64,000 nucleotides of DNA from the NCBI GenBank assembly GCA_009733775.1, contig WOGZ01000049.1, forward strand, positions 93,181 to 157,180, read 5' to 3'. The translations under genes and the position numbers were made by a program. Under the pieces are notes generated by a model that was not told where the DNA came from, searched no databases, and worked only from the letters and a program-made list of their open reading frames with translations. The DNA is from Alectoria sarmentosa (lineage: Eukaryota > Ascomycota > Lecanoromycetes > Lecanorales > Parmeliaceae). Shown in pieces: positions 22,896-34,758 of the stretch (the first letter of the stretch is position 1; each line of letters opens with the position of its first letter).

Positions 22896-23149
22896 TCATA
22901 TAGCCTCTGGCTTTCTTGACAGCCGGGCAAGAAATAAGCAGAAAGCTCTACCTTTATGGTCAAATCTAGAACGAACGACACAAGATACTATTTGTACAGT
23001 CGCTATTGTCTTCCTGACTTCGAAAGCCAAAGCCTCTGTCAAAATCCACAGGTTCTGAAATGCGAAGAACCCACTGCCAAGTAGAGTACATGCACCGCTG
23101 ACCTCAGATATCTCCTTCAGCGGGATTTTGAGCCTCAACCGACATGAGA

Positions 23150-23345
23150 TGTGACGTCTAAGAGACGCCGTTCGTAGAGCTTCCCCATAATACTCACTTT
23201 GAGCGTTAACATCAGCTCCTTCGTCAAGAAGCTCCTTGGAAAGCGTTTTCATGATTTCCACTCTGGGCGTTGGTATCGGCTTCGTCAAGGAGCAGCTGCA
23301 CCATGTGATCACAGTCTTTTCCCGCGGCATCGGATAGCAAAGAAT
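23150..23345 (-). pseudogene. decayed ankyrin-repeat fragment
   Basis: Minus-strand translation gives HMVQLLLDEADTNAQSGNHE and then, in another frame, LLDEGADVNAQSEYYGEALR. Both match the ankyrin-repeat consensus of fungal NACHT/ankyrin proteins (VQLLLDKGADVNAQ followed by GNAL). The two copies are in different frames, with a stop and an apparent loss of about 30 bases at their junction near 23232. No start, no upstream NACHT domain and no further repeats are readable nearby, so it is a relic rather than a gene. Confidence 0.6.
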
Positions 23346-24355
23346 AGCTGTCCTACAACTTCGACCCTCGACGAACCTTTCAAGCTTTCTCCATCATGTT
23401 GAACATGCTGGCTATGAAGCTACTACCCGCCACGCTGCTTTGTGAAAGCCCTCTTGCTCTTGCTGGCTGTTAGTCTTTGGCAAAAGGTCTAGTATTTATC
23501 GAGGAATAGAGCTTGGCATACTCGTCTATACACCGTGGAAGGATTGCGAGGGCTGAGGTTTGAGAGGCACTGGTTATCTTGTATAGCGTGGTAAGAGTGA
23601 CTGGCTTTGGGAGATATCTTGGCCGTATGCAAGGGGGCTGGTAACTGCCATTACGATAGGACTTTGCTGGGCCTTAGTTTGAGGGTTCCGTAAGCTTTGA
23701 ACATATCGGATCGAGACCTGATCTTCATTCCCACGATTGTGAGGCATTGTGGTTCGCAGTAGTAGCCTCGATAAACGATATCGACGTCGTTTGGCAGAGC
23801 CTGGCTAGGCAGCTGGAACATATGGTGTCAACGACGAAGCATGGGTACTTGACGGCAGCTGGTCACTCAAAGGCGCGCCAGCTGCTTCCAGCCCCAGTCA
23901 GAGGAAAGCAAAAGTAGCGACGGAAGGCGGAATTGAATCTGGAAATGAAGTCTCGAGATCGATGAAACGGCGTTGAAAATTCGGATTCCGCGGTCGGTTC
24001 AACATGACCCTCAACTCTGTGGGTAGAGGTTGGTTGAAGTGTCCCGGGATTGCAGGGAAGATATCTATTGAGCATGGTTGAATTATAGATAATTGTTTCT
24101 TGTACTGACATCGCCCCTGAGTACGGCCAATGTTCGTGGGCAGAGCTCGGGTCAGATTCTTAGCTTAGATTGATGAAAACCTCATTCGTTGAGCGGATTG
24201 AAGCGAGTTCTGTATCTTCCTCTTAGATGAGCATTGTCGACATGAAATCGGATGCCTTGTGAGTCTTTGATACTCGATACACCCCAGCTAAATATCCGCA
24301 GCATTTCTGAATAGCGGAACGACATGCTCAGCCCTTCACCGGCGTTTCAATGTCA
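23346..24355. other. intergenic region
   Basis: About 1 kb with no convincing gene. A plus-strand stop-to-stop stretch at about 23677-23914 is open but has no early ATG or family resemblance. It may be further debris of the neighbouring ankyrin relic. Confidence 0.4.
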
Positions 24356-26779
24356 CTATACAGGCTGACTAGATTGTCGCCTGAGCTCCCACGAATTTGC
24401 AGACTGCTCAGATGAGACTTTGAAAACCGGCAAGATCCAATCCGGGTCGTCCTTTGAGTGCTCCGTTGACAGGGATGAGCTATCACTCGGAAGTCTTGTA
24501 AGCCCCTCATCGTGGACGCTTTCACCGATCGAGACGGCGGTATCATGTCCAGAGTTGACTTCATCGGGCTTCTCTCGCTGCTTCGTAACACGATAAGGCG
24601 ACAGAAGGCGATGTTGGAATCCACGCTCCATGCCGCCTATCGAAGAAAATCACCATCAGCATCGGGCCTGTAGGTCGCCCTGGAGCAGCTCATGAACTTA
24701 CGGATTTCAAGGTGGAGGTATTCACAAAGCGGCCCCACCCACACAGTTATAGCAACGATTTGTCCAAAACTCCAGGAATTTGAGTAGCCTCCAATCTGTC
24801 CAAACCATCTCAAATCGCGCAAAAAGATCGCGAACCAGTAGATGTAGGCGATGAAGACTGTAGCATGGACGGAAGCTTTGCAAACCTTTTTGCGAGTCTC
24901 CGAACCGGCCAAGCGTTGAGCCAAGTGTTGGATCAGACTATCCACCTCCGCCTTCATGGTGATGTAAGTTCCATTTTCTCTCACTGCATTGGGCATGGCC
25001 GTCCTAGTCCATATCCAAAGCTTCTCTGATGTCTTGGTGGTGAGATGGCAAACGCTTGATCTCTGAAGTAACCTCAAAGACGCGGCGGCTACAAGAGCAG
25101 GGATCCAGATGTATGATGCCATTGTGTCTTTGACCTGAGGGGTGAGATGTGGACGCCGCGTGATCCATGACAGCCTGCAAGCATCCCCGACGAGGAACGC
25201 AAGAACGACAAGGCATCATCCCAGCATCTGCACTGCTCCATTGCTGATGTTAATTGATGATCCAGTGCCGAAATACCACCCTTCGTCTTGCTGACTGTCA
25301 CCAAGAACTCCGCCTCCAACGGCTGTAAGGCAGTAGATCATAGGATTCATCGATGCGCAACTGTTTGGGCCACCGGTTTTAGCTAGCAATTGAAAGCTCT
25401 CGAGGTCAACCTGCGCAGGGTGGAACTCGCCAGTCGTAACAAGAGTCACCGTGGAAACCGCGACCGTTATGATAGATAAGATGAGGAGATACCACGAGAC
25501 CTTACGCACTCTATGCAGAGTGAACAAGGTAAATGTTATCGGGAGATATCCGCTGATGGAAGCGATTTTGATGAAGACGTAAGTGTTGTACAATTCCTGT
25601 AAATTGGTCGGGTCGAGACCACCTTTGTAGATGACCCTGAGGGCTGCGGAATTGATTGCCAGCATCAAAAACACTGCGCCTTCTGGAAATCTGTCAATGC
25701 TGAAGTCAAACTCCCCAGGCGTTTATCTTTCCGTTCGTTGCAGGCCTTTCTGGCTTTGTCCTTCGCTTTCTTGTATTCAGACCGCGTGGCGAAAATCAGC
25801 AAGCGTAGAAAAGAGCATACATAGAGGAGATCGAGATCCCAGAACATCATTGAAAAATATGCGAGAAGAGCAATGCCAGACTGTATTGAGTAAGACCAGT
25901 AGACCTAGCTCGAAGTCAGTATCAGTTCTTGCAACCGCCATGCGTAAGAGGTGTACCCCGACCCCCCCAATGTCTGGGTCTGCTGGAGCAGAGATTTGAC
26001 TGCAGATCCCTGACGCATTTGCGTAGGCAGAAATCCAGTACTCATTCTGCAGGTTAAATATTTCGATCGTATCGGTAGAATTCTCGGAGATTCCACCGTC
26101 ACCACCGTCGCCATACTCTTGAGAGACCCAATCTGGACATCCTTCAAGGCTTTCGCAATAGTCCCAGAAGCATAACGGAATAGTACTCAAGATGGCGTTC
26201 GATGAAGACGAGTTCAGAAAGTATGCTTCGATTCCTAGCTCGCTAGCCCAAAACTCAGTGTCCGCAGAAAGCTGTTCCCGTGCATAAAGGTCCGAAATCA
26301 GTGGGTATATCAAGCAGTTGTGAGTGTTAGTAAGGTTCGCAAAGACAATGCCTGGATCAAGGCAGGCAGCTGTGCAATTGGGCCGACCGTCCTTCGCTGG
26401 ACATGAGCTGGAGAAATGAAAGGCCAGTCATAAGGAGGTCCGTTGTAGTAGTCAGCGCTGTTTGAGAGAGCATCCTGCAAGCCGAAAACGGAGCCATTGA
26501 ACGTAACGTTTGAGAACGTGATTTGAGTGGGTAGCACTACAGTGCTCTCAATCTCGAAAGAGTAATTGAAGGTCAACGCCATAAATGATCTAGATTTGAT
26601 AAACAGAAGAGGATCATGGTATAATAGAAATGAACTGGAAAAATAAATGTTATGAGGAAGTGACCAGCTCACATGCTGCACTGCCGATGCGCGTAAGTGC
26701 TATGCGACACGTCAGAACTTCTGAATCAGAATTTAAGACTGGTCTTACACCCTTGTTTCATGAAGGCTTCCATTCGCAT
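24356..26779 (-). CDS. polytopic fungal membrane protein with an apparent 1-nt frameshift
   Basis: Reconstructed exons are 26751-26779, 26673-26699, a third from 26589 with unclear end, about 25957-26407, 25671-25904, 25234-25670, 24702-25134 and 24356-24636. The first two tiny exons give MRMEAFMKQGTYAHRQCS. An extracellular-like region with Asn-X-Ser/Thr sequons and paired Cys (ICSQISAPADPDIGG) follows. Hydrophobic segments then include SIQSGIALLAYFSMMFWDL, FLMLAINSAALRVIY, FIKIASISGYLPITFTLF, WYLLILSIITVAVSTVTLV, YIWIPALVAAASLRLL and TVFIAYIYWFAIFL; the C-terminus is polar. At 25667-25671 the frame breaks: DFQKAQCF and FLMLAINS should be continuous, which needs one more T in a five-T run on the coding strand. 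It is either a recent pseudogene or a sequence error. Function unknown. Confidence 0.6.
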
Positions 26780-28132
26780 TGACTGAGAGTCAGAATGAAG
26801 GAGCGAGAGTGGGCCAGTCTACCTATCCGCCATCATGGAGATCACATTCTGCAAGCCCCCAAGTCTGCTAGGACATGCATAGATCCTTTGTCCCAGCACT
26901 ATACTTCCAAGCTGTCGGACATTCTCAGATCGATACAGCCTAGTCGTGGTGGTGGTGGGAGGTGGCAGTGAAGAATCGAGAAGACAGTGCAGGTCAAATT
27001 CAGAGTAGAGCGATCGACTGCTGGTTTTTACACTTACTCAGCCCCACGGCCTAGTGTACAAGGTACGCAATGTTTTCCATAGCTCAAGGAGCCATCCGTC
27101 ACCAACATAGTTAACAGGCGTGGTCTTATCAAGTCATCAAAAGAGCGACTTCTTCTTCAATTCCTCTCCAAAGAGCAACCGTGTAACAAATTTTTTCAAA
27201 ATCCCTTCTCAATAGGTATAGGAAGATACCGGTACATTGCCTTCTCCTTGCCCATCTTCTTTCGATGTTTTGCCGTTGATGTTTCCCTTTCACAAATCGA
27301 GCAGATCCTCGTTGTGTAGTCGTAGCTCTCTTTCTGCAATCTTCCTCAACCACCCCAGCTTCTTTCCCACCCTCTCAAACTCTCTTGGAAATGCCCGCTC
27401 GTTGGCCTCTCGTAGGTAGTCAGTCAGCTGCGTTATCGTAAGTCAAATCACACCCTTTCCGCGATGTCTGGGTCTAGCAATCGCACTCGGCCTCTCTATT
27501 CGAATTCTATGCCTTACGGTCAGGCGAGACCGCCTGCATCGCCTAGCAAGATTGGAGATGACCGGAACCCAAGTTAAACCTGAGTCTTCTTTATCTTCCC
27601 GTAAATATTGATCTCATTGTCTCTGAAATTCTATCATTGTATCGGGACCGGACCAGTTACAGGTCGTCCTTCGTCTTCTCTAGTATAGGGGATAATACAT
27701 ACAGACGAGCATCCTCGTAGGGTGGCAGATCAAGCCGAGTACCATTTCTTGCTGAACGAGATATGAAAACCCCATTGACTGGCAAGAACTTTTTGATTCT
27801 TGACGTGCTCCCTGAGTCCAGAACAGACCCGGGGAGAAGTGAAAGGTGTGAAATGTATGAATGCTCTGTTAGCGCTGACTCATTTGCCCCTCATGGGAGG
27901 TGTGGTATAGAATTCCTCCCCGGCGTTCGCGTCAGACGACGAGGCCAACCTGTGCGCTTTGCAAATTTTGCCTCGTTCGATAACGTCAATCTTCTTTCTT
28001 TGTTTTTGCGACTCTGCTGCTGTTGCTCTTCTACTTTGCAAATATGCGGGCGTAGTTCAAGGAAAGCTGACCATATGAGCGTCGCTGTGAGGGATCTTAT
28101 CTTACATGCTCCATCATAGCCAAATTGGGGCG
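26780..28132. other. intergenic region
   Basis: About 1.35 kb upstream of the frameshifted membrane gene and downstream of the OSH3-like gene. It is rich in CT tracts on the plus strand at 27230-27400. Only short frames occur and no gene was supported. Confidence 0.5.
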
Positions 28133-31100
28133 TCACAAATCGAAGATCTTCTCCACTTCTTCCCACTCGCTTTTGCTTCGCTTCTCCCAATAATTGTCCT
28201 GCCCAGCCTTTGTAACCCACACCTCCTCTCCACTCCCATCGCCGCCCTCGACCTTTTCAAACCATCTGGGCGTCCAAGAACTACCCTCATCCTCTAGCAT
28301 TTTCCTCCTCTTTCTCTGCGCTTCTTCCAGCTTCCCCTTCAGCACCTCAGCTTCATCGAAGTCACCGTCTTCAGCTGCACGCTGATCCGGTCGGAGTCTG
28401 CTATCAGTAGGTGGCAACTTTCCCTTTTCAATGGGTGTGATCTCGTTGAGAGATGCAGCGAAAGTGGTGAAACCGTAGCGTTTTGCGGCATCCGGAACGA
28501 GTTCAGCAACACTCCAGATTGGAGGTTCATTCGCCCTAGAGTTACCATTCTCTGTGGCGGTCAGGGAAGAAGTCCACCTCCCCACCAAGCCGAGCGGTTC
28601 TTCGTCGCCATATGAATCGTAGGTCTGGACAGCGACATCTTCACTGCGCCCGGAGAACATGCCCTTGGCTTTGAAAGTAACGACTGCTTTCTCCCCTGTG
28701 GCTTCGTTGACAACGGTCATGTTTCCGACAGGCTCAACATATTTCTCGCCTGCAATGATGTTGCGAAGAAAGCTCGATCCAGGGGTCCAGCTGAATCTGT
28801 CGCCCGTTGAATGCAAGATGACACGGGTTTTGCCCTCTGTGATCAGCTCTGCCGATTTGCCCCAGAATTTTTGGGTGGGTGAAGGGGACTGAGTGAGCGT
28901 CCAATGTTCACTCTCGGCTTGGTAGGCCAAGTGCACAGGGCGATGAGAGATCTTTTCTGCGAGAAACCGCAATCCGCGATCTTCGCGTACTAGCTCAAAA
29001 GTTTCACCAAGCATAGGGTTGAAGGGTTTGCGGATGGCACGTTCTTTGACGCGGATGCTGGAGAGATTAGACACGGCGAAAGCAGTTACGTAGATCAGAC
29101 GTTCGATACTCGATCTAGGCTTGTTTGCAGCATCGTCCAGGAGAGCAGAGTACTCGACGACTTCAGCGAAGCGTTGAAGAGCGGATATTGGCTCATTTGC
29201 AGTGACTGGCATTGATATTGTGGAAAGGTCTTTGCCAACATTTTTGCGCATGAATGAGACGAGGCTGGGTGGAGTGCCAGTAGGAGCATTCACGGCGATT
29301 CTGCGCTTGACCCACTGCGCTGGTAAAGGTGCCAGAGACTTTGGTTTTGGAGGGAACGCTGGTGTAGATTTCCCCGGTTCTGCGCTGAGCTGGCCTGTGA
29401 TGGTAGGCTCATCAACGTCGCTGGCAGAGGCCGAGTCTTCGTCCGTCGCAAAACCACGGTCCGCCTCTTCGCCTTCCTCTTCAGTCTCATGGTGGATATC
29501 CAGTAATTGTGAATTATTATTTCCTCCTTCGGCATCGAAGAACTCATCATCCCCTTGTGTGTCTATGCTCTGTCGAGAGGTGGTAGGAGGCATCACTGGC
29601 ATACGGCGCTGCTTGTTCTCTGCAATGAGACGACCAAAATTCGCCACAATCGAGTCAAGATCGCGGAGAAGTGATAAACATCGGTCATGCAGACTTTCCT
29701 CTTCAGGATGACTCTGTAGGGTTTTCCCAAAAGAAGACGTTCTGATTGGAGTCGGAGGAGTTGCTCTTACTGACTGTATCGACGCCGTTGCCGACACACT
29801 TCGGTACATTCCTGGCATTGACCTATCAGTAGTCGGCTTGCGCTTCCAGAACGGCCTCCGGTCGCCCTCGGCAAAGTATCCACTTGGCAAGCTCTGCTCG
29901 GCGGGGCTTCCACTAGTACTCGACGCTGCAGAGATTGGAGCGGAGTCTACTCGATTGAGTGCTGGATCGATAGGCGTATGTACTTGCGTCTGAGGCAGGT
30001 ACTTCGGATCCGTATCTATGGCCAATGATTTCGCTACGTCTCGCGATCCTCTTACTTTAGCCACCAGATCTTCAACCTTCGCCCAATCTCGTTCTTCCTC
30101 TGGATTGGTGCGCACAGCTGATATACTCCTCCCATGCGTATCTGTTCGTGTTGCAGAAGCAGGCGTGGTGGGACTTGCACATGATCTTGCAAGCTCTAGG
30201 GCCCGTTTCCACGCGTCGAAGTCCCTCTGATTAGCAGCCTTGAGGTGCCATATTTCAGCCCCTGAATCGATACTAATTTGTCTGGTCTTGGCATTTGCTC
30301 CTATTGCAGCCATAGACAACGGCGCTACCCCTCTCACTGCCTGTGTTCTGCGGTTCTGATAGTAGGAGAGAGTGGAAGATGTGTAGTCAAGAGAGAAAAA
30401 TCTGCGTGCCCAACCCTGGTTCTTCTTGCGACGTTTTTTCTGCAATACTCCAGTGAAGAAGTTCGAGCCCGACATATGTTCGCTTTCTCCCTGACTTTTG
30501 TTCTTACACTCGTCTGAACATCTCTGGGTTGCTGAATTGGAGGGGCCTACCTGCACCGCAGAATCCGAGGACTCGCGCTTCATATGTGCCTTCCTACCAT
30601 TCAAGGTGTCTTTCATACTTGTCACACTCTCGGCAGATCCTCCTTGTATGTGATGCATGTGGTGATTCGATTGTGGAGGAGAACCGGTCGGGTATGTCAA
30701 CAAGACGAAAGTTGCCGACTTGGCGAATGATTTGGCAAAGGTATTGTCGAAGACCAGAGCGTACATGCCCCCTTCGTTCTCGGCTACATCATATGTCCCT
30801 GTCGATACTCTATTCGCTTCGCATGTTCCGTACCAGGACACTTGCTTGAGTCCTATACTCTTCAGCTTTTCAGTCGCGGTAGACGATGCGTTCTTTGACG
30901 AATGGGATTCCTGAGGCGCATCTTCGGGGCGAACGTTTGGGGTGATCGGTGGCTCGAAGGTAGATGATGGCAGGTTCGGGGTAGGGGCCTGACCGGAGCC
31001 AGGGTGCTTGAAGATGCCGAAATTGATGGATTTCTTGTCTGGCCGGATGCTCCAGGATATTGTATGCTCAGCTTTGACATTAACCCAGCGGACAAGGTAA

Positions 31101-31193
31101 GACTTTATTGATGATAATTAGTAGACAGAAGAGGTATCTGTCCAACGTCGTTCTCACCTTGCTATGTATCTCGAGCTGCTCCATACCCGCCAT
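28133..31193 (-). CDS. OSH3: oxysterol-binding protein-related protein, OSH3 type, 1001 aa
   Basis: Exon 1 is 31158-31193 (36 nt, encoding MAGMEQLEIHSK) and exon 2 is 28133-31102; the 55-bp intron restores SYLVRWVNVKAEHTISWSI, a family-typical start. The N-terminal 150 residues are GOLD-like. A PH domain lies at about 225-325 (FFTGVLQKKRRKKNQGWARR). A FFAT motif (DEFFDAEGG, near 530) would bind VAP proteins at the ER. The C-terminal oxysterol-binding domain (about 620-1001) has NPMLGETFE and the OSH3-style ISHRPVHLAYQAES in place of the usual SHHPP. The product probably moves sterol or phosphoinositide at ER-plasma membrane contact sites. It is a full-length family member with nothing missing. 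Confidence 0.93.
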
Positions 31194-33331
31194 GGTGGCT
31201 TTTCTTTCCAAAGAGAGGTTTCGATCATATGGCCAGGGCAGGTATGGAGTTCCCCAATAGGTGGGAGCTGGCTTGAGACAATTATGATATGACTGACGTC
31301 AGGAGCAGAAATCCGGATTGGTATCAGTGTCCTCCAGAGTAAACAAGGACATGTTCGCACCTCGGCAGCTGATAATAATTCGTATGCCAAGCCTGCATAT
31401 TTAGGTACCTAGGAAACTAAGTAAATCGGCTTTTTCTAAACTCCGACCGACATCTTCCGACATGCCAGGGAAATTCAAGCTTATGCAAGTCATATTCGGG
31501 TTTCAAATTCCACGCTATCTGCTATTGAAGCATTGAAGCATGGGTGCAAGGGAATTTCATCTCAGTCTGTCTCCAATCTTTCTTTACCTGTCTAATGTCG
31601 CTTTACCTGTCCAATGTGGAAGCAGCCAGCTATGTAACATACTGTTGTACAAATTGCAACACAACAACGAGCGACGATGGAGACATTCACTTTCTCCCAG
31701 GAACAGCCTGGTCCTAGCTAGAAAAAAAAAGTTGCGTAGACGTAGGAGCGAGTATGTCCGCAAAGAATCTAGAGGTGGAGAGGAGTTTTTCTAACCGATA
31801 ACGTACCCATAGAAGCAAGATATGCAGCCTTAGTAGAGGCACTAACCCATTTGAGCGTTGACGTTCTTATCTCACCTTCTACTGTTGTACGGAAGTACAG
31901 TGGCTGCATTCGGATCAGAGTGGGATGAAATCGCAGAATCTAGGAGAACAATCTAACGTGAACAACCTGCATCCCCGAGTATGACCTGTTGCGGGAACAG
32001 ATTGCGGAGCGGAATAACTAGTAGCCGAGTAGTCTCAATAGTAGTAAATTATGACTATGACTATGGTAATGATCGTGTCTAAACAGCATAAAGAGAAAAG
32101 CATGGAGGCGGCCATGATCCAGTCTATATAGGACAAAGGGGCCCCGAAATCGGACCCAGACAATTATCGAATTCCTATGGATTCCATACCGAAAAGTGAC
32201 GAACTCAGGGGTACTACTCTCATGATCATTTGCCGGACTCACATGATCCACATGAGTCCTCCATATATCCGATATAAGCGAGTCTATTACCTAATGAGTG
32301 GGTTCAAACAACATGACCGCCCCAAACAGCGAATGCGACAACATGTATGCCTCCTTCACGACACCAGCCCCTCATATAGTGTGAGAGCGATGTCAAGGAC
32401 CTGGAAGAGGCAATCATCCATCTCCGTGGACCTCAAAAACCCGCCCTTTTGAGATTGATTTGAATTCAAAAGCGAGAAAGAAGCATCGTCGAGGACGTGT
32501 AGGTGTACTCTATAACTGATCCATCCCTCAAGCAAGTTGAAACGATCGTAGTCTACGAGTCATTTGCTTTGCTGCGCGCCTGCTGCCTCTGGCTCAGCTG
32601 AATTTACCCTCAATGGATGGTGGAAGGGGAATGGTGGTGGATGGCGTTTAAATGCAGATTGCTTAGCGCGACTTTTATTGCATTTTCGGAAAGAGGTCAC
32701 ATCTTGCTTGGCAATCTATAAAGGTTCAGATGTATTGGCATGACTGCACATAAGATGTGCTCACGACGACCCTGATATAATACGGTTTTTACGAAACAAT
32801 TTTTTTAGGCCATTACAATAGAAAAGAATCCCATTTTTCGTTTTCTCTCTTTTCAAATTCGATCTACATCCAGCTATATGTACGCCCAGGCACTAACCCC
32901 AATGCTCTAGGCTTTGTTGGCACGGAGGGCCCCCCCCAGGCGATGAGTATTTCCTTCATCTACGTTTACCTGGAGAAGATGCACCTTGAAATAGAACATA
33001 AACTCGGGTGTAATGTCATCTCAAGGACGGGTATCTGTGATCGAGGATGGATCGCTGCAGCTCTCCAAGTCTTACTCGTTAGATGACCCATAGTATACGA
33101 GATCACCACTAAGCTTTGTCGATCTTGTGGGTACTTTCTGTTCTTGCTTGTCTGTGGCATGATGACGGGAAGAGGGAAGAATTTGATGTGTGAGCAAGTT
33201 ACTTGGTTAGTGGCATGTCTTGGCAGCACGCGGCAAGCAGAGCGTAGCTATTTGAGAGGCTTAGCATGAGAGAGTTTGGTGGTGTGATATTGTCATCACT
33301 TCTATAGCAAATCATGTTCTTATCATGCCAT
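31194..33331. other. long intergenic region
   Basis: About 2.1 kb between two minus-strand genes. The right part is the 3' side of the DUF218 gene and the left 300 bp the promoter of the OSH3-like gene. Only short frames are present and I see no RNA gene or mobile element. Confidence 0.5.
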
Positions 33332-34413
33332 TCACTTGACCCATCTGTCCCACGGCAGTCTTCCCTCATAGACCTCTTTCCCATCTGCACCGCACCGCCA
33401 TTGCAACAGCTCGATCACACTCTCCTCCTGTCCTTTCCCCAATATGTCCAACGTGCTGTCCCTCCATCCCCTCTTCTCCCTCTTCCCACCAAGCACGCTA
33501 CCCATCCCGTACAAATCCCCTTCCCAAACCCCGTACCCTCTCTCCCTTTCACCTGTTTCTAGCTCGTTCCTTGGCGTCACATCTTCCGGCGGATCGATAC
33601 CGATATAAGTCAGCTTGGACACGGGCCAGCGTATAGCACGGCAGTGCAGATCGCGGAAGCGAGGGCATTTGAAGGCGTGAGATATGAGCGTTATGTAGGT
33701 GGGGTAATTGGAGACGAGGGTGTGGAAGTGGAGGATAGAGAAGAGAAGGTTTTGGTAGGAGTCTGTGGCGTGTACTTCTGCCGACATGAGCTCGTGGTGA
33801 TGGGGGGAGATACGGTATGCAAGATTCTGAGTTCAAATGTTGTCAGGGAAGAAAGAGATGTGCAGATGTTTCATGGCTGTTTGATGAAGATGAAGGGGCA
33901 ATTGCTCAAGAATAGCAGGATGAAAAGGCCATCCAAGCTGTTATGAGCTTGAGCTTGGAGAGGATGTACCAAGTATGATTCCCCTTCGCTGAGCGATGTC
34001 CGGTCCTGCTTAGTAGCACCGCTACTGCTTGTCAGTCAATTTCCAAGAACAACGCTGCGACAGGCAAGGCACCCCGAGAACACGAGCAGCGAGCTCGGCC
34101 GCTCCTTGAGAGCCCTCAGGCCAGCTTTGATATGCTCTCTAAATGTTGGTGTCTCGCCTCTTTGGAAATGCTCGATTACCCTGCCGAGATTCGATAAGTA
34201 ATTACGAAATGAATGAACCAGCTCAGCTGAGTTGGTCAAAGTGCTAGATATAGAAAAGAAAGTATACCTGGATGAGAAATCTTGGGGGTCAACATACCAA
34301 TCAGACTCAATTTGCTCACTCGTTGTCCCGCCGAGCCATATGGCGTGACAGCAAACTATTATCAGATGCGTGGCAAGTTCACCCACACTATGGTTGACAT
34401 TGGAAAGGTGCAT
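33332..34413 (-). CDS. DUF218 (YdcF-like) domain protein, 266 aa
   Basis: Four exons: 34268-34413, 34073-34180, 33970-34021 and 33332-33826. Introns are 87, 51 and 143 bp and every phase matches, although no single frame shows more than a fragment. The product has the fungal DUF218 signatures in order: THLIIVCCHAIWLGG (about 15-29), HFQRGETPTFREHIKAGLRA (51-70), LLVFSGGATKQDRT (77-90), SEGESYLNLA, ATDSYQNLLFSILHF and HCRAIRWPVSKLTYIGIDPP. The acidic/Ser residues of SGGATK and the ATDSYQN motif are conserved family positions. The biochemical role of the family is not established. It is full length with no signal peptide, so probably cytoplasmic. Confidence 0.88.
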
Positions 34414-34758
34414 GCTGATGACCAGATGAGATGAGCCAAACAGCTCCCAGTCAGTTCTCCCAGCTCAAACAGATCTTGCAGAGAAAAGCAGGAAGCATGA
34501 GTTAAAACAATAAATTTGCTCTTCATGTAACTATGATACAAAACATACAGAGCTTGGTAGAACGGTAGCTTGCAAAGTTTGTCCTTGGTAGGAAAATGAT
34601 GAAAGAGTGAAGAAGCCTTGAAGTAGAAGATGCTACCATGCCGCTAATGTGAGGCTCCCGGGCCGGAGCTAACACCGACCGCTATGCTGCGAAAATGCTA
34701 AAATGATGCTGGCCAATGCAAGGTCTGATTTTTGAAAGTAATGATAAGAGGTTCGTAA
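34414..34758. promoter_or_regulatory. promoter of the DUF218 gene and 3' region of the PNUTS-like gene
   Basis: A 345-bp gap between tandem minus-strand genes. It must contain the DUF218 promoter; no specific site is distinguishable. Confidence 0.45.

Noticed and set aside
9373..27000. Run of secreted and membrane genes considered as an effector or metabolite cluster
   Set aside because: No biosynthetic core enzyme, transporter or regulator set is present; the genes look unrelated.
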